A DNA stretch of 64,000 bases from Nocardioides litoris (GTDB taxonomy: Bacteria; Actinomycetota; Actinomycetes; Propionibacteriales; Nocardioidaceae), in NCBI RefSeq assembly GCF_006346315.1, contig NZ_VDMR01000001.1, positions 1,116,001-1,180,000 on the forward strand, read 5' to 3'. Positions 54,248-62,535 of the stretch are shown one piece after another. The translations under genes and the position numbers were made by a program. Below the pieces are notes generated by a model that saw only the letters and a list, made by a program, of their open reading frames with translations, was not told the DNA's origin and did not search any database. Positions within the stretch are counted from its first letter, which is position 1. The number at the start of each line of letters is the position of its first letter.

Positions 54248-54979
54248 TCAGGCAGGGAAGCGTGCGGTGGTGCGCTCCGAGGCGGCGATCGCCTCGAGCC
54301 GCTCCCGGGCGGCCCGGGTGACCAGGACCAGTGAGCCGCGGCGATGCAGCGGCTCGGTGAAGGAGGCCACTCCCGGTGGGGAAGCCGGGTCGGTCTCCGA
54401 CAGGAGACGGCCGCCGTCGGTGAGGAGACTCCCGGCGGCGGCCGTCCGCCACACCTGCGCCTGGGTCACCGCCGCGCCGTCGAGGTCGTGGGCCACGTCG
54501 TCGGGCCCGGGCGGGTCCCACGGCGTGAACGCGTCCGGCTGCGACCAGACCTCGGCGCCGAGGTCGTGGACGCCGGGCGGCACCCCGTCGGCGTACGGCC
54601 GGCCGAGCGGGTGCAGGGCGCTGGCCAGCACCACGGGCCTGCCGCCCGCTCCGGCGGCCGCGGCCCAGCGGGGGAGCGCGTCGGGGCCGCACAGCACCGC
54701 GTCGGGGTCGTCGCGACCGGTGAGCACCAGGCCGGCCGACCACGCGGCGCCGAGCGCCACCGGGCCGAGCCAGTGGACCGGCAGGTCGACGCGCAGGGTC
54801 GACCCGCGCTCGAGGTCGAGCTCCTCGACCAGCAGGCTCGCCGTCTTCGCGACCCAGTTGGCGTACGTCGTCACCGACAGCTCGGTCCGCTCGCCGGTGG
54901 CCTCGTCGTAGAAGGTCACCAGCGGGCGGCCGGCGTCGGTGCGGAGCAGGTCGGACAGCACGGCGGCGAAGGTCGTCAC
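54248..54979 (-). CDS. TIGR03089-family protein (truncated acyl-CoA synthetase-like)
   Basis: A 243-residue protein related to the N-terminal part of AMP-dependent acyl-CoA synthetases (RPLVTFYDEATGERTELSVTTYANWVAKTASLLVEELDLERGSTLRVDLPVHWLGPVALGAAWSAG) but lacking the P-loop-like YTSGTTG motif and the C-terminal domain. It matches the actinobacterial family TIGR03089, found next to LCP and manC genes, as in mycobacteria (Rv3268 region). No activity is known. The GTG start has GAGACT 6 nt upstream (minus strand) as a possible -10. It is convergent with the amidase gene. Confidence 0.85.
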   Translation of the reverse strand: MTTFAAVLSDLLRTDAGRPLVTFYDEATGERTELSVTTYANWVAKTASLLVEELDLERGSTLRVDLPVHWLGPVALGAAWSAGLVLTGRDDPDAVLCGPDALPRWAAAAGAGGRPVVLASALHPLGRPYADGVPPGVHDLGAEVWSQPDAFTPWDPPGPDDVAHDLDGAAVTQAQVWRTAAAGSLLTDGGRLLSETDPASPPGVASFTEPLHRRGSLVLVTRAARERLEAIAASERTTARFPA

Positions 54980-55010
54980 CCCGTCAGTCTCGCGCAGTCG
55001 TGCCGGCCAC

Positions 55011-55016
55011 TATCGT
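55011..55016 (+). promoter_or_regulatory. -10 element before manC
   Basis: TATCGT at 55011-55016 ends 8 nt before the manC ATG, in the 45-bp divergent gap shared with the TIGR03089 gene. Leader length would be zero to two bases. Confidence 0.4.
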
Positions 55017-55024
55017 CGGCGCCC

Positions 55025-56131
55025 ATGCAGCCCCTCGCGCCGCTCGACGACCTGTGGGCGGTGGTGCCCGCCGGTGGTGCCGGCACCCGCCTGTGGCCCC
55101 TGTCCCGCTCGGCCTCGCCCAAGTTCCTGCGCGACCTCACCGGGTCGGGCCGCTCGCTGCTCCAGGCCACCCGTGACCGGCTCGTGCCGCTGGTGGAGGA
55201 CCGCCTGCTCGTGGTCACCGGCGCCGCGCACCGCGACGCCGTCGTGGCCCAGCTGCCGGAGGTCGACCCGGCCCAGGTCGTGGCCGAGCCGTCGGCCCGC
55301 GACTCCATGGCCGCCATCGGCCTGGCTGCGGCCCTGCTCGAGCGGCGCGACCCCGGTGCGGTGATGGGCTCCTTCGCCGCCGACCACGTCATCACCGACG
55401 AGGCCGCGTTCGGCGACGCCGTCACGCGCGCCGCCGCCGCCGCCCGGGAGGGCTGGCTGGTCACCATCGGCATCGAGCCCACCTCGCCGTCCCCGGGGTT
55501 CGGCTACATCCACCTCGGCGACGACCTCCCGGGCCACCCCGGCGTGCACGCGGTGCGGGAGTTCGTCGAGAAGCCGTCGCTCGAGGTGGCCCGCGGCTAC
55601 CTCGAGACCGGCCGCTACCGCTGGAACGCCGGCATGTTCGTCGTCCGGCCCGGGGTGCTGCTCGACCTGCTCGCCGAGGGGGACCCGGGGTTCGCCGCCG
55701 CGCTGCGCGAGATCGCCGCCGACCCCGACGCCCTGCTCGCCGCGCGCTGGCTCGACCTGCCCAAGATCGCCCTCGACCACGCCGTCGCCGAGCCGGCCGC
55801 CGCGGCGGGCCGGGTGGTCGTCGTACCGGCGGCGCTGGGGTGGGACGACATCGGCGACTTCGACTCCCTCGCCGGGCTGCTGGGCGATCCCGCCCGGTCC
55901 GTGACCGTGCTGGGGGAGCGGGGGCTGGTCGTGGCCCAGGACGCCTCCGGGCTCGTCGTGCCCGCTGCCGGCCGGGTGGTCGCCGTGGTGGGCCTCGACG
56001 ACGTGGTCGTCGTCGACACCCCCGACGCGTTGCTGGTGACCACGCGTGCCCGCGCCCAGGACGTCAAGGGCGTCGTGGCCGCGCTGAAGGAGGCGGCCGA
56101 CGACGGCACGGGCCGGCCCGGGCTGACCTGA
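55025..56131 (+). CDS. manC: Mannose-1-phosphate guanylyltransferase
   Basis: A 368-residue nucleotidyltransferase making GDP-mannose. Motifs: VVPAGGAGTRLWPLSRSASPKFLRDLTG, AEPSARDSMAAIGLAAALL, MGSFAADHVITD, FGYIHLGDD, FVEKPSLEVARGYLETGRYRWNAGMFVVRPGVLLDLL, and a C-terminal left-handed-helix-like segment. The type II isomerase domain of bifunctional ManC/AlgA is absent. GDP-mannose feeds lipomannan, glycoprotein and polysaccharide synthesis; the large glycosyltransferase at 59.5 kb could be a downstream user. Confidence 0.92.
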   Translation: MQPLAPLDDLWAVVPAGGAGTRLWPLSRSASPKFLRDLTGSGRSLLQATRDRLVPLVEDRLLVVTGAAHRDAVVAQLPEVDPAQVVAEPSARDSMAAIGLAAALLERRDPGAVMGSFAADHVITDEAAFGDAVTRAAAAAREGWLVTIGIEPTSPSPGFGYIHLGDDLPGHPGVHAVREFVEKPSLEVARGYLETGRYRWNAGMFVVRPGVLLDLLAEGDPGFAAALREIAADPDALLAARWLDLPKIALDHAVAEPAAAAGRVVVVPAALGWDDIGDFDSLAGLLGDPARSVTVLGERGLVVAQDASGLVVPAAGRVVAVVGLDDVVVVDTPDALLVTTRARAQDVKGVVAALKEAADDGTGRPGLT

Positions 56132-56172
56132 GCCAGCCCGGACCGGCCCGGGCGCGGGACGGTCGGGACGCG

Positions 56173-56937
56173 TTACGGGACGGTCGCCTCGGGCGCGTCG
56201 GTGTAGGGGTAGGTGTCCATGAAGTCGACGAGCGCGGCGCCCGAGACCTCGTCGCAGTACTGCCACACGCCGGTCGAGGTCGTCGTGTCGCCCTTCCAGT
56301 GCGTGAACGCCACGTGCTGGCCGTCGGGGAACTCCGCGCCGTCCTCGTCACTGTCGAGCCACGGGGCCGCGATGAACTTGTTGCGGAAGTTGGCGTTGTC
56401 GCCCGACTCCTTGTACTTGCGGGCGATCGCCTTCACCTGCGCGAGCTGGTCGCTGTCGTCGGCGATGGTCTGGTCGTACCAGAGGATCGTGTAGCCGTGC
56501 TCGAGGTTGTGCACCAGCGCCTCGAGCGGCGGGCGGTCGTTCTCGCCGTAGTACTTCTCCCGGAAGGTCGCGGGCGCGACGCCGGCGACGTTCCAGTGCG
56601 GGCCGAAGGCCGGGGGAGCGGTGTCGTAGGTGACGCTCTGGCCCTGCTCGACGTGGTTGCCCACGTCGGTGCCCTGCTTCTCGACGACCTTCTGGCACAC
56701 CGACGCAGCGGCCCCGATCTTGTTGACCGGGGTGTCGGCGTACGCCTGCTCCTGGAAACGACCGATGACGATCGGCCCGGCCGCGACGCCGAGGATCACC
56801 AGCGCCACCACGACGGCGCTGATGATGATGATGTTGCCCTTGCGCTTCTCGGTCGAGCGCTGCTTCTTCAGCGTCTCCTCGATGAGCCGCTGGCGCTCGG
56901 TCTTGGCGGTCTTGGAGGGCTTGGACGGCTTGGCCAT
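56173..56937 (-). CDS. DUF3105 membrane-anchored protein
   Basis: A 254-residue protein with a basic cytoplasmic N-terminus (KPSKPSKTAKTERQRLIEETLKKQRSTEKRKG), one membrane segment (NIIIISAVVVALVILGVAAGPIVIG), and an extracellular DUF3105 domain: TYDTAPPAFGPHWNVAGVAP, FREKYYGENDRPPLEALVHNLEHGYTILWYD, AFTHWKG. The histidines in GPHW and HNLEHG and two cysteines may bind metal. Function is unknown. ATG at 56937 was chosen because the basic segment starts there; an upstream extension is less likely. Confidence 0.83.
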   Translation of the reverse strand: MAKPSKPSKTAKTERQRLIEETLKKQRSTEKRKGNIIIISAVVVALVILGVAAGPIVIGRFQEQAYADTPVNKIGAAASVCQKVVEKQGTDVGNHVEQGQSVTYDTAPPAFGPHWNVAGVAPATFREKYYGENDRPPLEALVHNLEHGYTILWYDQTIADDSDQLAQVKAIARKYKESGDNANFRNKFIAAPWLDSDEDGAEFPDGQHVAFTHWKGDTTTSTGVWQYCDEVSGAALVDFMDTYPYTDAPEATVP

Positions 56938-57000
56938 CGCTCGGCGTACCTCGGTCTCGGTCGTGCAGCCTGGTGCTGCGGGGCGCAAACGACGATGAGT

Positions 57001-57969
57001 CTACGGAGTGACCCTCACGAAGCGGTGATCGGCGCCACCCCCGTGGGGAGACCACCCGTGGGCGAAGGCCACGACCGCCAGCAGCGCCAGCACGGGTACG
57101 GCGTCGGGCGGCACGACCACGGTGGCCTCGTCCACCACGACCAGCTCGACGGCGAGGGCCTGGCGGGCCGCCGCGACGAGGTCGTCGGCCGGGACCGGCG
57201 CCCCGAACGGCGCCGCGTCGGCGGGGTCGCCCGCCACGGCGCGGAGCACGGCCTCCCGGGCGCCCCAGCCGAACATGTCGCCGCCCTCGCTGCGCACCAG
57301 GGCGACCGCACCCGGTCCGTCGTCGTCGGGCGGGAGCACCAGGTCGCCGCGTCCGCGGACCACGGCGAAGGGACGGCCGCCGAGCTTGCCCTGGGCGAGC
57401 TCGGCCAGGCCCGCGATCTCGTCGGCCACCGCGGGCGCGGTCACGGCCAGCTCGTTGCCGTGGGCGTCGTGCCGCCCCGCGAAGTCCTCGGCGACGCGCA
57501 GGCCCGCGGCGCCGACGGCGATGTCGGTCTGGCCCTCGCGCCAGGCCCGGCCGGCGGTGTCGGTGACCACGACCCCGACGGTGCGGCCGGTGCGCTCGCG
57601 CAGCCCCGCGCGCAGGGCCCGGGCGCTCGCGTCGGGGTCGAGCGGGAGCAGGACGGCCGAGCCCGCTGCGACGTTGGAGCCGTCGATGCCGGCGGCGGCG
57701 AGGGTGAGGCCGTGGCGGGTGCGGACGATGGCCGTCGGGCCGCGGCGGGCCACGACGCGGGCGGTCTCGGCGGCCAGGTGCTCCTCGCGGGCCCCGGCGA
57801 CCACCCGGCCCTCGGCCTTGCTGACCACCTTGCTCGTCACGACCACGACGTCGCCGTCGCGCAGCTCCTCGGGGCCCAGCGCGGTGAGCAGGAGGTCGAC
57901 CAGGTCGGCGCCCGTGGAGACCTCGGGCACCCCGTCGGGCGCCGTGGCCGAGACGGTCGGGCCGGTCAT
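57001..57969 (-). CDS. cofE: Coenzyme F420-0:L-glutamate ligase, short C-terminal form
   Basis: A 322-residue protein. The CofE domain (about 1-235) has DGDVVVVTSKVVSKAEGRVV, GLTLAAAGIDGSNVAAGSAVLLPLDPDASARALRAGL, VGVVVTDTAGRAWREGQTDIAVGAAGL, and AGLAELAQGKLGGRPFAVVRG. It adds glutamates to F420-0. Mycobacterial FbiB carries a further 200-residue FMN nitroreductase domain that reduces dehydro-F420-0; here only about 85 residues follow, without flavin-binding motifs. The ATG overlaps the cofD stop (ATGA). Confidence 0.9.
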   Translation of the reverse strand: MTGPTVSATAPDGVPEVSTGADLVDLLLTALGPEELRDGDVVVVTSKVVSKAEGRVVAGAREEHLAAETARVVARRGPTAIVRTRHGLTLAAAGIDGSNVAAGSAVLLPLDPDASARALRAGLRERTGRTVGVVVTDTAGRAWREGQTDIAVGAAGLRVAEDFAGRHDAHGNELAVTAPAVADEIAGLAELAQGKLGGRPFAVVRGRGDLVLPPDDDGPGAVALVRSEGGDMFGWGAREAVLRAVAGDPADAAPFGAPVPADDLVAAARQALAVELVVVDEATVVVPPDAVPVLALLAVVAFAHGWSPHGGGADHRFVRVTP

Positions 57970-59015
57970 CCGGCCTCGGCCGCGCCGGCGCCGGTCACCA
58001 GCGCGATCGCAGCGGCGGCCATCGCGGCCGTGGCTGCGGGGTCGGTCATCATCAGGGGGACGGCGGCGCACGGCAGTCCGGCGGCCCGCACCCGCTCGAC
58101 CTGGTCGGCGTCGCGCTCGTCGACCAGCCAGCCGTCGAGCACCCCGGCCGACCCGCTGCGGCGGGCGCCGTAGTGCAGGCCGACTGCGGACGCGCTGACC
58201 TCGACCCCGATGGCGGTGAGCACCTGCCGGGCCATGCCGCGCACGTGGGTGCCGCCGACGATGGGGGACAGGCCGACCACCGGGGCGGGCGAGGCCCGCA
58301 GGGCGTCGCGGACCCCGGGCACGCCGAGGATGGTGCCCACGGAGACGACGGGGTTGGAGGGCGGCAGCACGACGAGGTCGGTCTCGGTGATCGCCTCGAG
58401 CACGCCGGGTCCGGGGGTGCTGGCGTCGAGCCCGACGACCAGCACCGACTCCGCGGGCACCTCGGCCCGCATCCGGACCCAGTACTCCTGGAAGTGCACG
58501 ACCCGGCGTCCGCTCGGCTCGGCCTCGTCGGCGACGACGACGTGGGTCTCGACCCGGTCGTCGCTCATCGGCAGCAGCCGCACGCGGGGCTCCCAGCGCC
58601 GGCACAGGGCCTCGGTCACGGCCGAGAGCGGGTAGCCGGCCTCGAGCATCTGGGTGCGGACCAGGTGGGTCGCCACGTCGCGGTCGCCGAGGCCGAACCA
58701 GGTCGGCTCGACACCGTACGCCGCGAGCTCCTCCTTGACGCTCCACGACTCGTCGCGGCGCCCCCACCCGCGGTCGAGGTCGATGCCGTCGCCGAGGGTG
58801 TACATCACGGTGTCGAGGTCGGGGCAGACCTTGAGGCCGTGCACCCAGATGTCGTCGGCGGTGTTGGCCACGACTGTGACCTCGGCGTCGGCCGCCACGC
58901 CGGGCAGGGTGCCGGCGGCGATCCCGTGCAGGAGACCCTGGAGGAACCGGGCCCCGCCCATGCCCCCGGAGAGCACCGTGATCCGCGACACCGGTCGCGC
59001 GGAGACTGCGTCCAT
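57966..59015 (-). CDS. cofD: 2-phospho-L-lactate/phosphoenolpyruvate transferase
   Basis: A 349-residue CofD/FbiA enzyme joining the phospho-lactyl or phosphoenolpyruvyl moiety to the deazaflavin Fo. Motifs: ITVLSGGMGGARFLQGLLHG, VVANTADDIWVHGLKVCPDLDTVMYTLGDGID, WFGLGDRDVATHLVRTQ, LLPMSDDRVETHV, VLPPSNPVVSVGTILGVPGVRDAL, LSPIVGGTHVRGMARQVL. It is coupled to cofE and divergent from whiB. The start is ATG 59015; a CAGAGT 7 nt upstream could be its -10, though AGGGG next to the ATG could also act as a ribosome site. Confidence 0.95.
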   Translation of the reverse strand: MDAVSARPVSRITVLSGGMGGARFLQGLLHGIAAGTLPGVAADAEVTVVANTADDIWVHGLKVCPDLDTVMYTLGDGIDLDRGWGRRDESWSVKEELAAYGVEPTWFGLGDRDVATHLVRTQMLEAGYPLSAVTEALCRRWEPRVRLLPMSDDRVETHVVVADEAEPSGRRVVHFQEYWVRMRAEVPAESVLVVGLDASTPGPGVLEAITETDLVVLPPSNPVVSVGTILGVPGVRDALRASPAPVVGLSPIVGGTHVRGMARQVLTAIGVEVSASAVGLHYGARRSGSAGVLDGWLVDERDADQVERVRAAGLPCAAVPLMMTDPAATAAMAAAAIALVTGAGAAEAG

Positions 59016-59080
59016 GGCCCCTACTCTGCCGGGTCGCGCGCACCGGGCTGGACCGGGCCTGCTCCATAGCAGAGGGTGGC

Positions 59081-59109
59081 TTGACTTCCCGGTATGACAG
59101 GCATGTAAT
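59081..59109 (+). promoter_or_regulatory. whiB promoter
   Basis: TTGACT (59081-59086), a 17-bp spacer and TGTAAT (59104-59109) form the closest match to a housekeeping sigma-70 promoter in the window. The predicted start near 59116 gives a leader of about 39 nt, which contains GTCACAC (59131-59137). Unlike most genes here, whiB therefore has a leader. Confidence 0.65.
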
Positions 59110-59154
59110 TCTCACAATGTCGTTCGGGGGTCACACGGGTCGAGAGGTGGACAC

Positions 59155-59409
59155 ATGAGGGAGCTGTTCCTCCTGGAACCAGCAGGGGACGAAGCCGGGT
59201 GGCAGGAACGCGCACTGTGCGCGCAGACCGACCCCGAGGCGTTCTTCCCCGAGAAGGGCGGTTCGACGCGGGAGGCCAAGAAGGTCTGCCTCACGTGCGA
59301 GGTGCGTGACGACTGCCTGGAGTCGGCGCTCATGAACGACGAGCGCTTCGGCATCTGGGGCGGGCTGTCCGAGCGCGAGCGCCGCAAGCTGAAGAAGAAG
59401 GTCGTCTGA
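59155..59409 (+). CDS. whiB: WhiB-family iron-sulfur regulator (WhiB2/WhmD type)
   Basis: An 84-residue WhiB protein. The four iron-sulfur ligands are Cys22, Cys45, Cys48 and Cys54 (CXXC and CX5C spacing), followed by the GIWGG turn and a basic DNA-binding tail RERRKLKKKVV. DPEAFFPEKGGSTREAKKVC and the place next to cofD/cofE fit WhiB2/WhmD, which with WhiA/sigma factors controls septation genes; this orthology is inferred from sequence and synteny. It is monocistronic between its own promoter and a strong terminator. Confidence 0.94.
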   Translation: MRELFLLEPAGDEAGWQERALCAQTDPEAFFPEKGGSTREAKKVCLTCEVRDDCLESALMNDERFGIWGGLSERERRKLKKKVV

Positions 59410-59422
59410 CCTGACACGTCCC

Positions 59423-59468
59423 AGCACGAGGGGTCCCCGGCCGCAACGGCCGGGGTCCTCGTGCTTTT
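59423..59468 (+). terminator. Intrinsic terminator of whiB
   Basis: Stem CCCCGGCCG (59435-59443) pairs with CGGCCGGGG (59447-59455) around CAA; a lower stem AGCACGAGG (59423-59431) pairs with CCTCGTGCT (59457-59465) across a small internal loop, followed by TTTT (59465-59468). It is the clearest factor-independent terminator in the window and isolates whiB from the next gene. Confidence 0.85.
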
Positions 59469-59541
59469 GCAGGTGGTCGGCTGCGCGGGCGGGCCGTCGG
59501 CGAATCGGGCGGGTGGAGCGGCCCCGATAGTCTTCCCGGTC

Positions 59542-62535
59542 GTGTCGTCCCCCGCTCCGTCGTCGGTCCCGCCGTCGGTCGTGGCCCTCCTCGTGACCCA
59601 CGACGGGGCCCGCTGGCTGCCCGGGGTGGTCGAGGGGATCCGCGAGCAGGGCCCGGCCCTCCGGCGTGTCGTGGCCGTCGACACCGGCAGCAAGGACGAC
59701 AGCCGCGCGCTCCTCGACCCGTCCTTCGACCTCGTCGAGACCGGCTCGGCCACCACCTACCCCGAGGCCGTCGCCCTCGGCCTCGAGCACGTCGCGGCGT
59801 CCGCCCCCGAGACGGAGTGGGTCTGGCTGCTGCACGACGACTCCCGGCCCGCGCCGGGTGCGCTCGACGCGCTCCTCGCGGCAGCCGAGCGGCGTCCCGA
59901 CGTCGACCTCCTCGGCCCCAAGGTGCGCGAGTGGCCCTCCCTGCGGCGGTTGGTCGAGCTGGGCGTGACCATCTCCGGCACCGGGCGGCGCGAGACCGGG
60001 CTCGAGCGCGGCGAGTACGACCAGGGCCAGCACGACGAGGAGCGCGAGGTGCTCGCGGTCGGTTCCGCGGGCCTGCTGGTCCGCCGCCGGGTGCTCGAGG
60101 ACCTCGGGGGCTTCGACCCGCACCTGCCGCTGTTCGGCAACGACCTCGACCTCGGCTGGCGCGCCACCGCGGCCGGCCACACCACGCTCGTCGTCCCCGA
60201 CGCGGTGCTCTTCCACGCCGAGGCCGCCCACCGCGGTGTCCGTCGTACGCCGCTCACGGGCCGGCACACGCACTACCAGGAGCGCCGCGCCGCCCTGTAC
60301 ACGCTGCTCGTCAACGCCAGCGCGGCCTCGCTGCCCTGGCGGGTCGTCCGGCTGACGTTCGGCACGTTGCTGCGGATGGTCGGGTTCCTGCTCGTCCGCT
60401 CGCCCGGGGAGGCGCTCGACGACCTCGCCGCGCTGGTCTCGGTCGTCTTCCGCCCCGGCACCGTGCGCGCCGGCCGCCGCGAGCGCCGCGAGCGCGAGGC
60501 CAGGCGGGGCACGCCGCCCGACACCGAGCGCGTCCGACGCCTGCTCGCCCCGGCGTGGCTGCCCTACCGGCACGGCCTCGACCTCGTGGGCGACCTCGTC
60601 TCCGCCGCGAGCAGCCAGGCCGCCGACGTCGCCGAGCGGCGCCGCGAGGCCGCCGCGGCCCTCGACCCCTCCTCGCAGGCCGCGGCCCGGCTGCGGGCGG
60701 AGCGCGCCGCGCGCGAGGAGGACTACGAGCTCGCCGACACCGGTGCCGTCGCCCGCTTGCTGACCAACCCGGTCGCCCTCGTGCTCGCGCTGGTCGTGGT
60801 CGGGATGCTGGTCGCCGCCCGCACCGCGTTCGGACAGGTCAGTGGTGGGGCGCTCGCGCCGGCCCCGGCGGCCGCCGGCGACTGGTGGGCACTGCACCTG
60901 CAGACCTGGCACCCGCTCGCCTTCGGCACCGACGTCCCCGCCCCGCCGTACGTCGCGGTGCTGGCGCTCCTCGGCTCCGTGCTGGGCCCGGAGGTGACCG
61001 TGACGGTGCTGCTGGTCGGGTCGGTGCCGCTCGGGCTGTGGGGTGCGTTCCGCTTCCTGCGGGTCGCCGGCCGGCTCGTGAGCCCGCTGGGCGCGCCGCG
61101 CTGGCTGCTGGTCGGCGCGTCCACGACGTACGCCCTGGCGCCGGTCACCGCGGGGGCCTGGGGCGAGGGGCGGCTCGGGCTCGTCGTCGCCGGGGGGCTG
61201 CTCCCGTGGCTGGCCCACGCCGCGCTGGGGTTCGTCGAGCCCGCCGTCGACCGTCGTCGCCGGGCCGGGTGGCGGGTCGGCCTGCTGCTGGCGATCGTGG
61301 CGGCGTTCGCTCCCGTGGCCTGGCTGGTCGCCGCCGCGCTCGTGCTGGCCGTGCTCGTCGTCGGGCTCGTCGTGGCCCGGGGCGTCGTGGCCTCCCGCGA
61401 CGTGGCCGGACCTCCGCTGGTCGCGCTCGGCGTGCCGCTCGTGCTCCTCGCGCCGTGGTGGCTCCCGGCGGTGCTCGGCGGCCACGCCGGCGCCCTGCTG
61501 GTCGAGACCGGCCGGCTGCCCGGCCCGGCGCTGGCGGCCACCGACCTGCTCCTGGGCCGGCTGGGCGACAGCGGTGCTCCCCGCTGGATCGGTGCCGTGC
61601 TCGTCGTGCTGGCCCTGTTGGCCCTCGTGCCGCGCGCGAGCCGCATCCCGGTGACCCTCTGCTGGCTGGTCGCCCTCGTGACCTCGCTCGTCGCGGTGCT
61701 GCTGTCGCCGGTCACCGTCACGCTGGCCAGCACCGACACCCCGGTCGGCCTCGGCGCACCGCTGCTGGTGCTGCAGGCCTGCCTCGTCACCGCGGTCGTG
61801 CTCGGAGCCCAGGGCGCCGTGCGCAACCGGGTCGCGCGTCCCCTCCAGGTGCTGACGGCCGTCGGCACCGTCGCCGCGCTCGTCGTGCCGGTCGCCGGGG
61901 CGGCGTGGTGGGCGACCTCCGGTGACGACCTGACCTCGGCCGACGACACCCTCGTGCCGGCCTACATGCTGCAGCGGGCGAGCACCGGGTCCCAGCACGG
62001 CGTGCTCGTCGTGCGGGGCAGCGTCGAGGACGGCCTGTCCTACACGGTGCGGCGCGGCGACGGCCTGACGCTCGGCGAGGACGAGGTCGTCGCGCTGACC
62101 GATGCCGACCCCGCGGCCACCGCGACCGTGCGGGAGCTCGTCTCGCGGCCCACCCCCGAGACGGTCGACCGGCTCGCCGACCTCGGCGTCGAGTTCGTGC
62201 TGCTGCCGCGACCCGCGGACGGGGCCGTCGCCGCGTCGCTCGACGCGGCCAGCGGGCTGGCCCAGGCCAGCTCGCCGCCCGGCAGCCGGGCCTGGCTCGT
62301 CGACCGCGAGGTGCCCGTCGACGCCGTGGCCGGCGACGGCACCTCCTGGCTGCGCGTGGGCCTGCTGGTCGTCCAGGGCGTGTTCGTGCTCGTCGTGCTC
62401 GTGCAGGTCGCGCCGACCGTCCGCGCCCGCCGCCGCGACGGCTCGGACGGCGACGACGACGCGGACGAGCGTGACGACCGCGAGGGCGACGGCTCCCGGC
62501 CCCGCGTCCGGGCGACGTCGGAGGTGGGCCGATGA
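59542..62535 (+). CDS. Large GT2 glycosyltransferase with C-terminal multi-pass membrane region
   Basis: A 997-residue protein. Residues about 10-290 are a family-2 transferase: VVALLVTHDGARWLPGVVEGI, VDTGSKDDSRALL, VWLLHDDSRPAPGALDALL, GLLVRRRVLEDLGGFDPHLPLFGNDLDLGWRATAAGH. Residues about 415-820 hold about 10-12 membrane segments, and an extracellular C-terminal part and acidic tail follow. Similar proteins occur next to whiB/cofD in many actinobacteria, with unknown substrate; GDP-mannose-derived or polyprenyl-linked sugar is likely. GTG 59542 has TAGTCT 8 nt upstream. The stop overlaps the next ATG (ATGA). Confidence 0.85.
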   Translation: MSSPAPSSVPPSVVALLVTHDGARWLPGVVEGIREQGPALRRVVAVDTGSKDDSRALLDPSFDLVETGSATTYPEAVALGLEHVAASAPETEWVWLLHDDSRPAPGALDALLAAAERRPDVDLLGPKVREWPSLRRLVELGVTISGTGRRETGLERGEYDQGQHDEEREVLAVGSAGLLVRRRVLEDLGGFDPHLPLFGNDLDLGWRATAAGHTTLVVPDAVLFHAEAAHRGVRRTPLTGRHTHYQERRAALYTLLVNASAASLPWRVVRLTFGTLLRMVGFLLVRSPGEALDDLAALVSVVFRPGTVRAGRRERREREARRGTPPDTERVRRLLAPAWLPYRHGLDLVGDLVSAASSQAADVAERRREAAAALDPSSQAAARLRAERAAREEDYELADTGAVARLLTNPVALVLALVVVGMLVAARTAFGQVSGGALAPAPAAAGDWWALHLQTWHPLAFGTDVPAPPYVAVLALLGSVLGPEVTVTVLLVGSVPLGLWGAFRFLRVAGRLVSPLGAPRWLLVGASTTYALAPVTAGAWGEGRLGLVVAGGLLPWLAHAALGFVEPAVDRRRRAGWRVGLLLAIVAAFAPVAWLVAAALVLAVLVVGLVVARGVVASRDVAGPPLVALGVPLVLLAPWWLPAVLGGHAGALLVETGRLPGPALAATDLLLGRLGDSGAPRWIGAVLVVLALLALVPRASRIPVTLCWLVALVTSLVAVLLSPVTVTLASTDTPVGLGAPLLVLQACLVTAVVLGAQGAVRNRVARPLQVLTAVGTVAALVVPVAGAAWWATSGDDLTSADDTLVPAYMLQRASTGSQHGVLVVRGSVEDGLSYTVRRGDGLTLGEDEVVALTDADPAATATVRELVSRPTPETVDRLADLGVEFVLLPRPADGAVAASLDAASGLAQASSPPGSRAWLVDREVPVDAVAGDGTSWLRVGLLVVQGVFVLVVLVQVAPTVRARRRDGSDGDDDADERDDREGDGSRPRVRATSEVGR

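Noticed and set aside
54344..55024. N-terminal extension of the mannose-1-phosphate guanylyltransferase
   Set aside because: The frame stays open upstream but runs antisense through the TIGR03089 gene; the enzyme's conserved start and a -10 element both place initiation at 55025.
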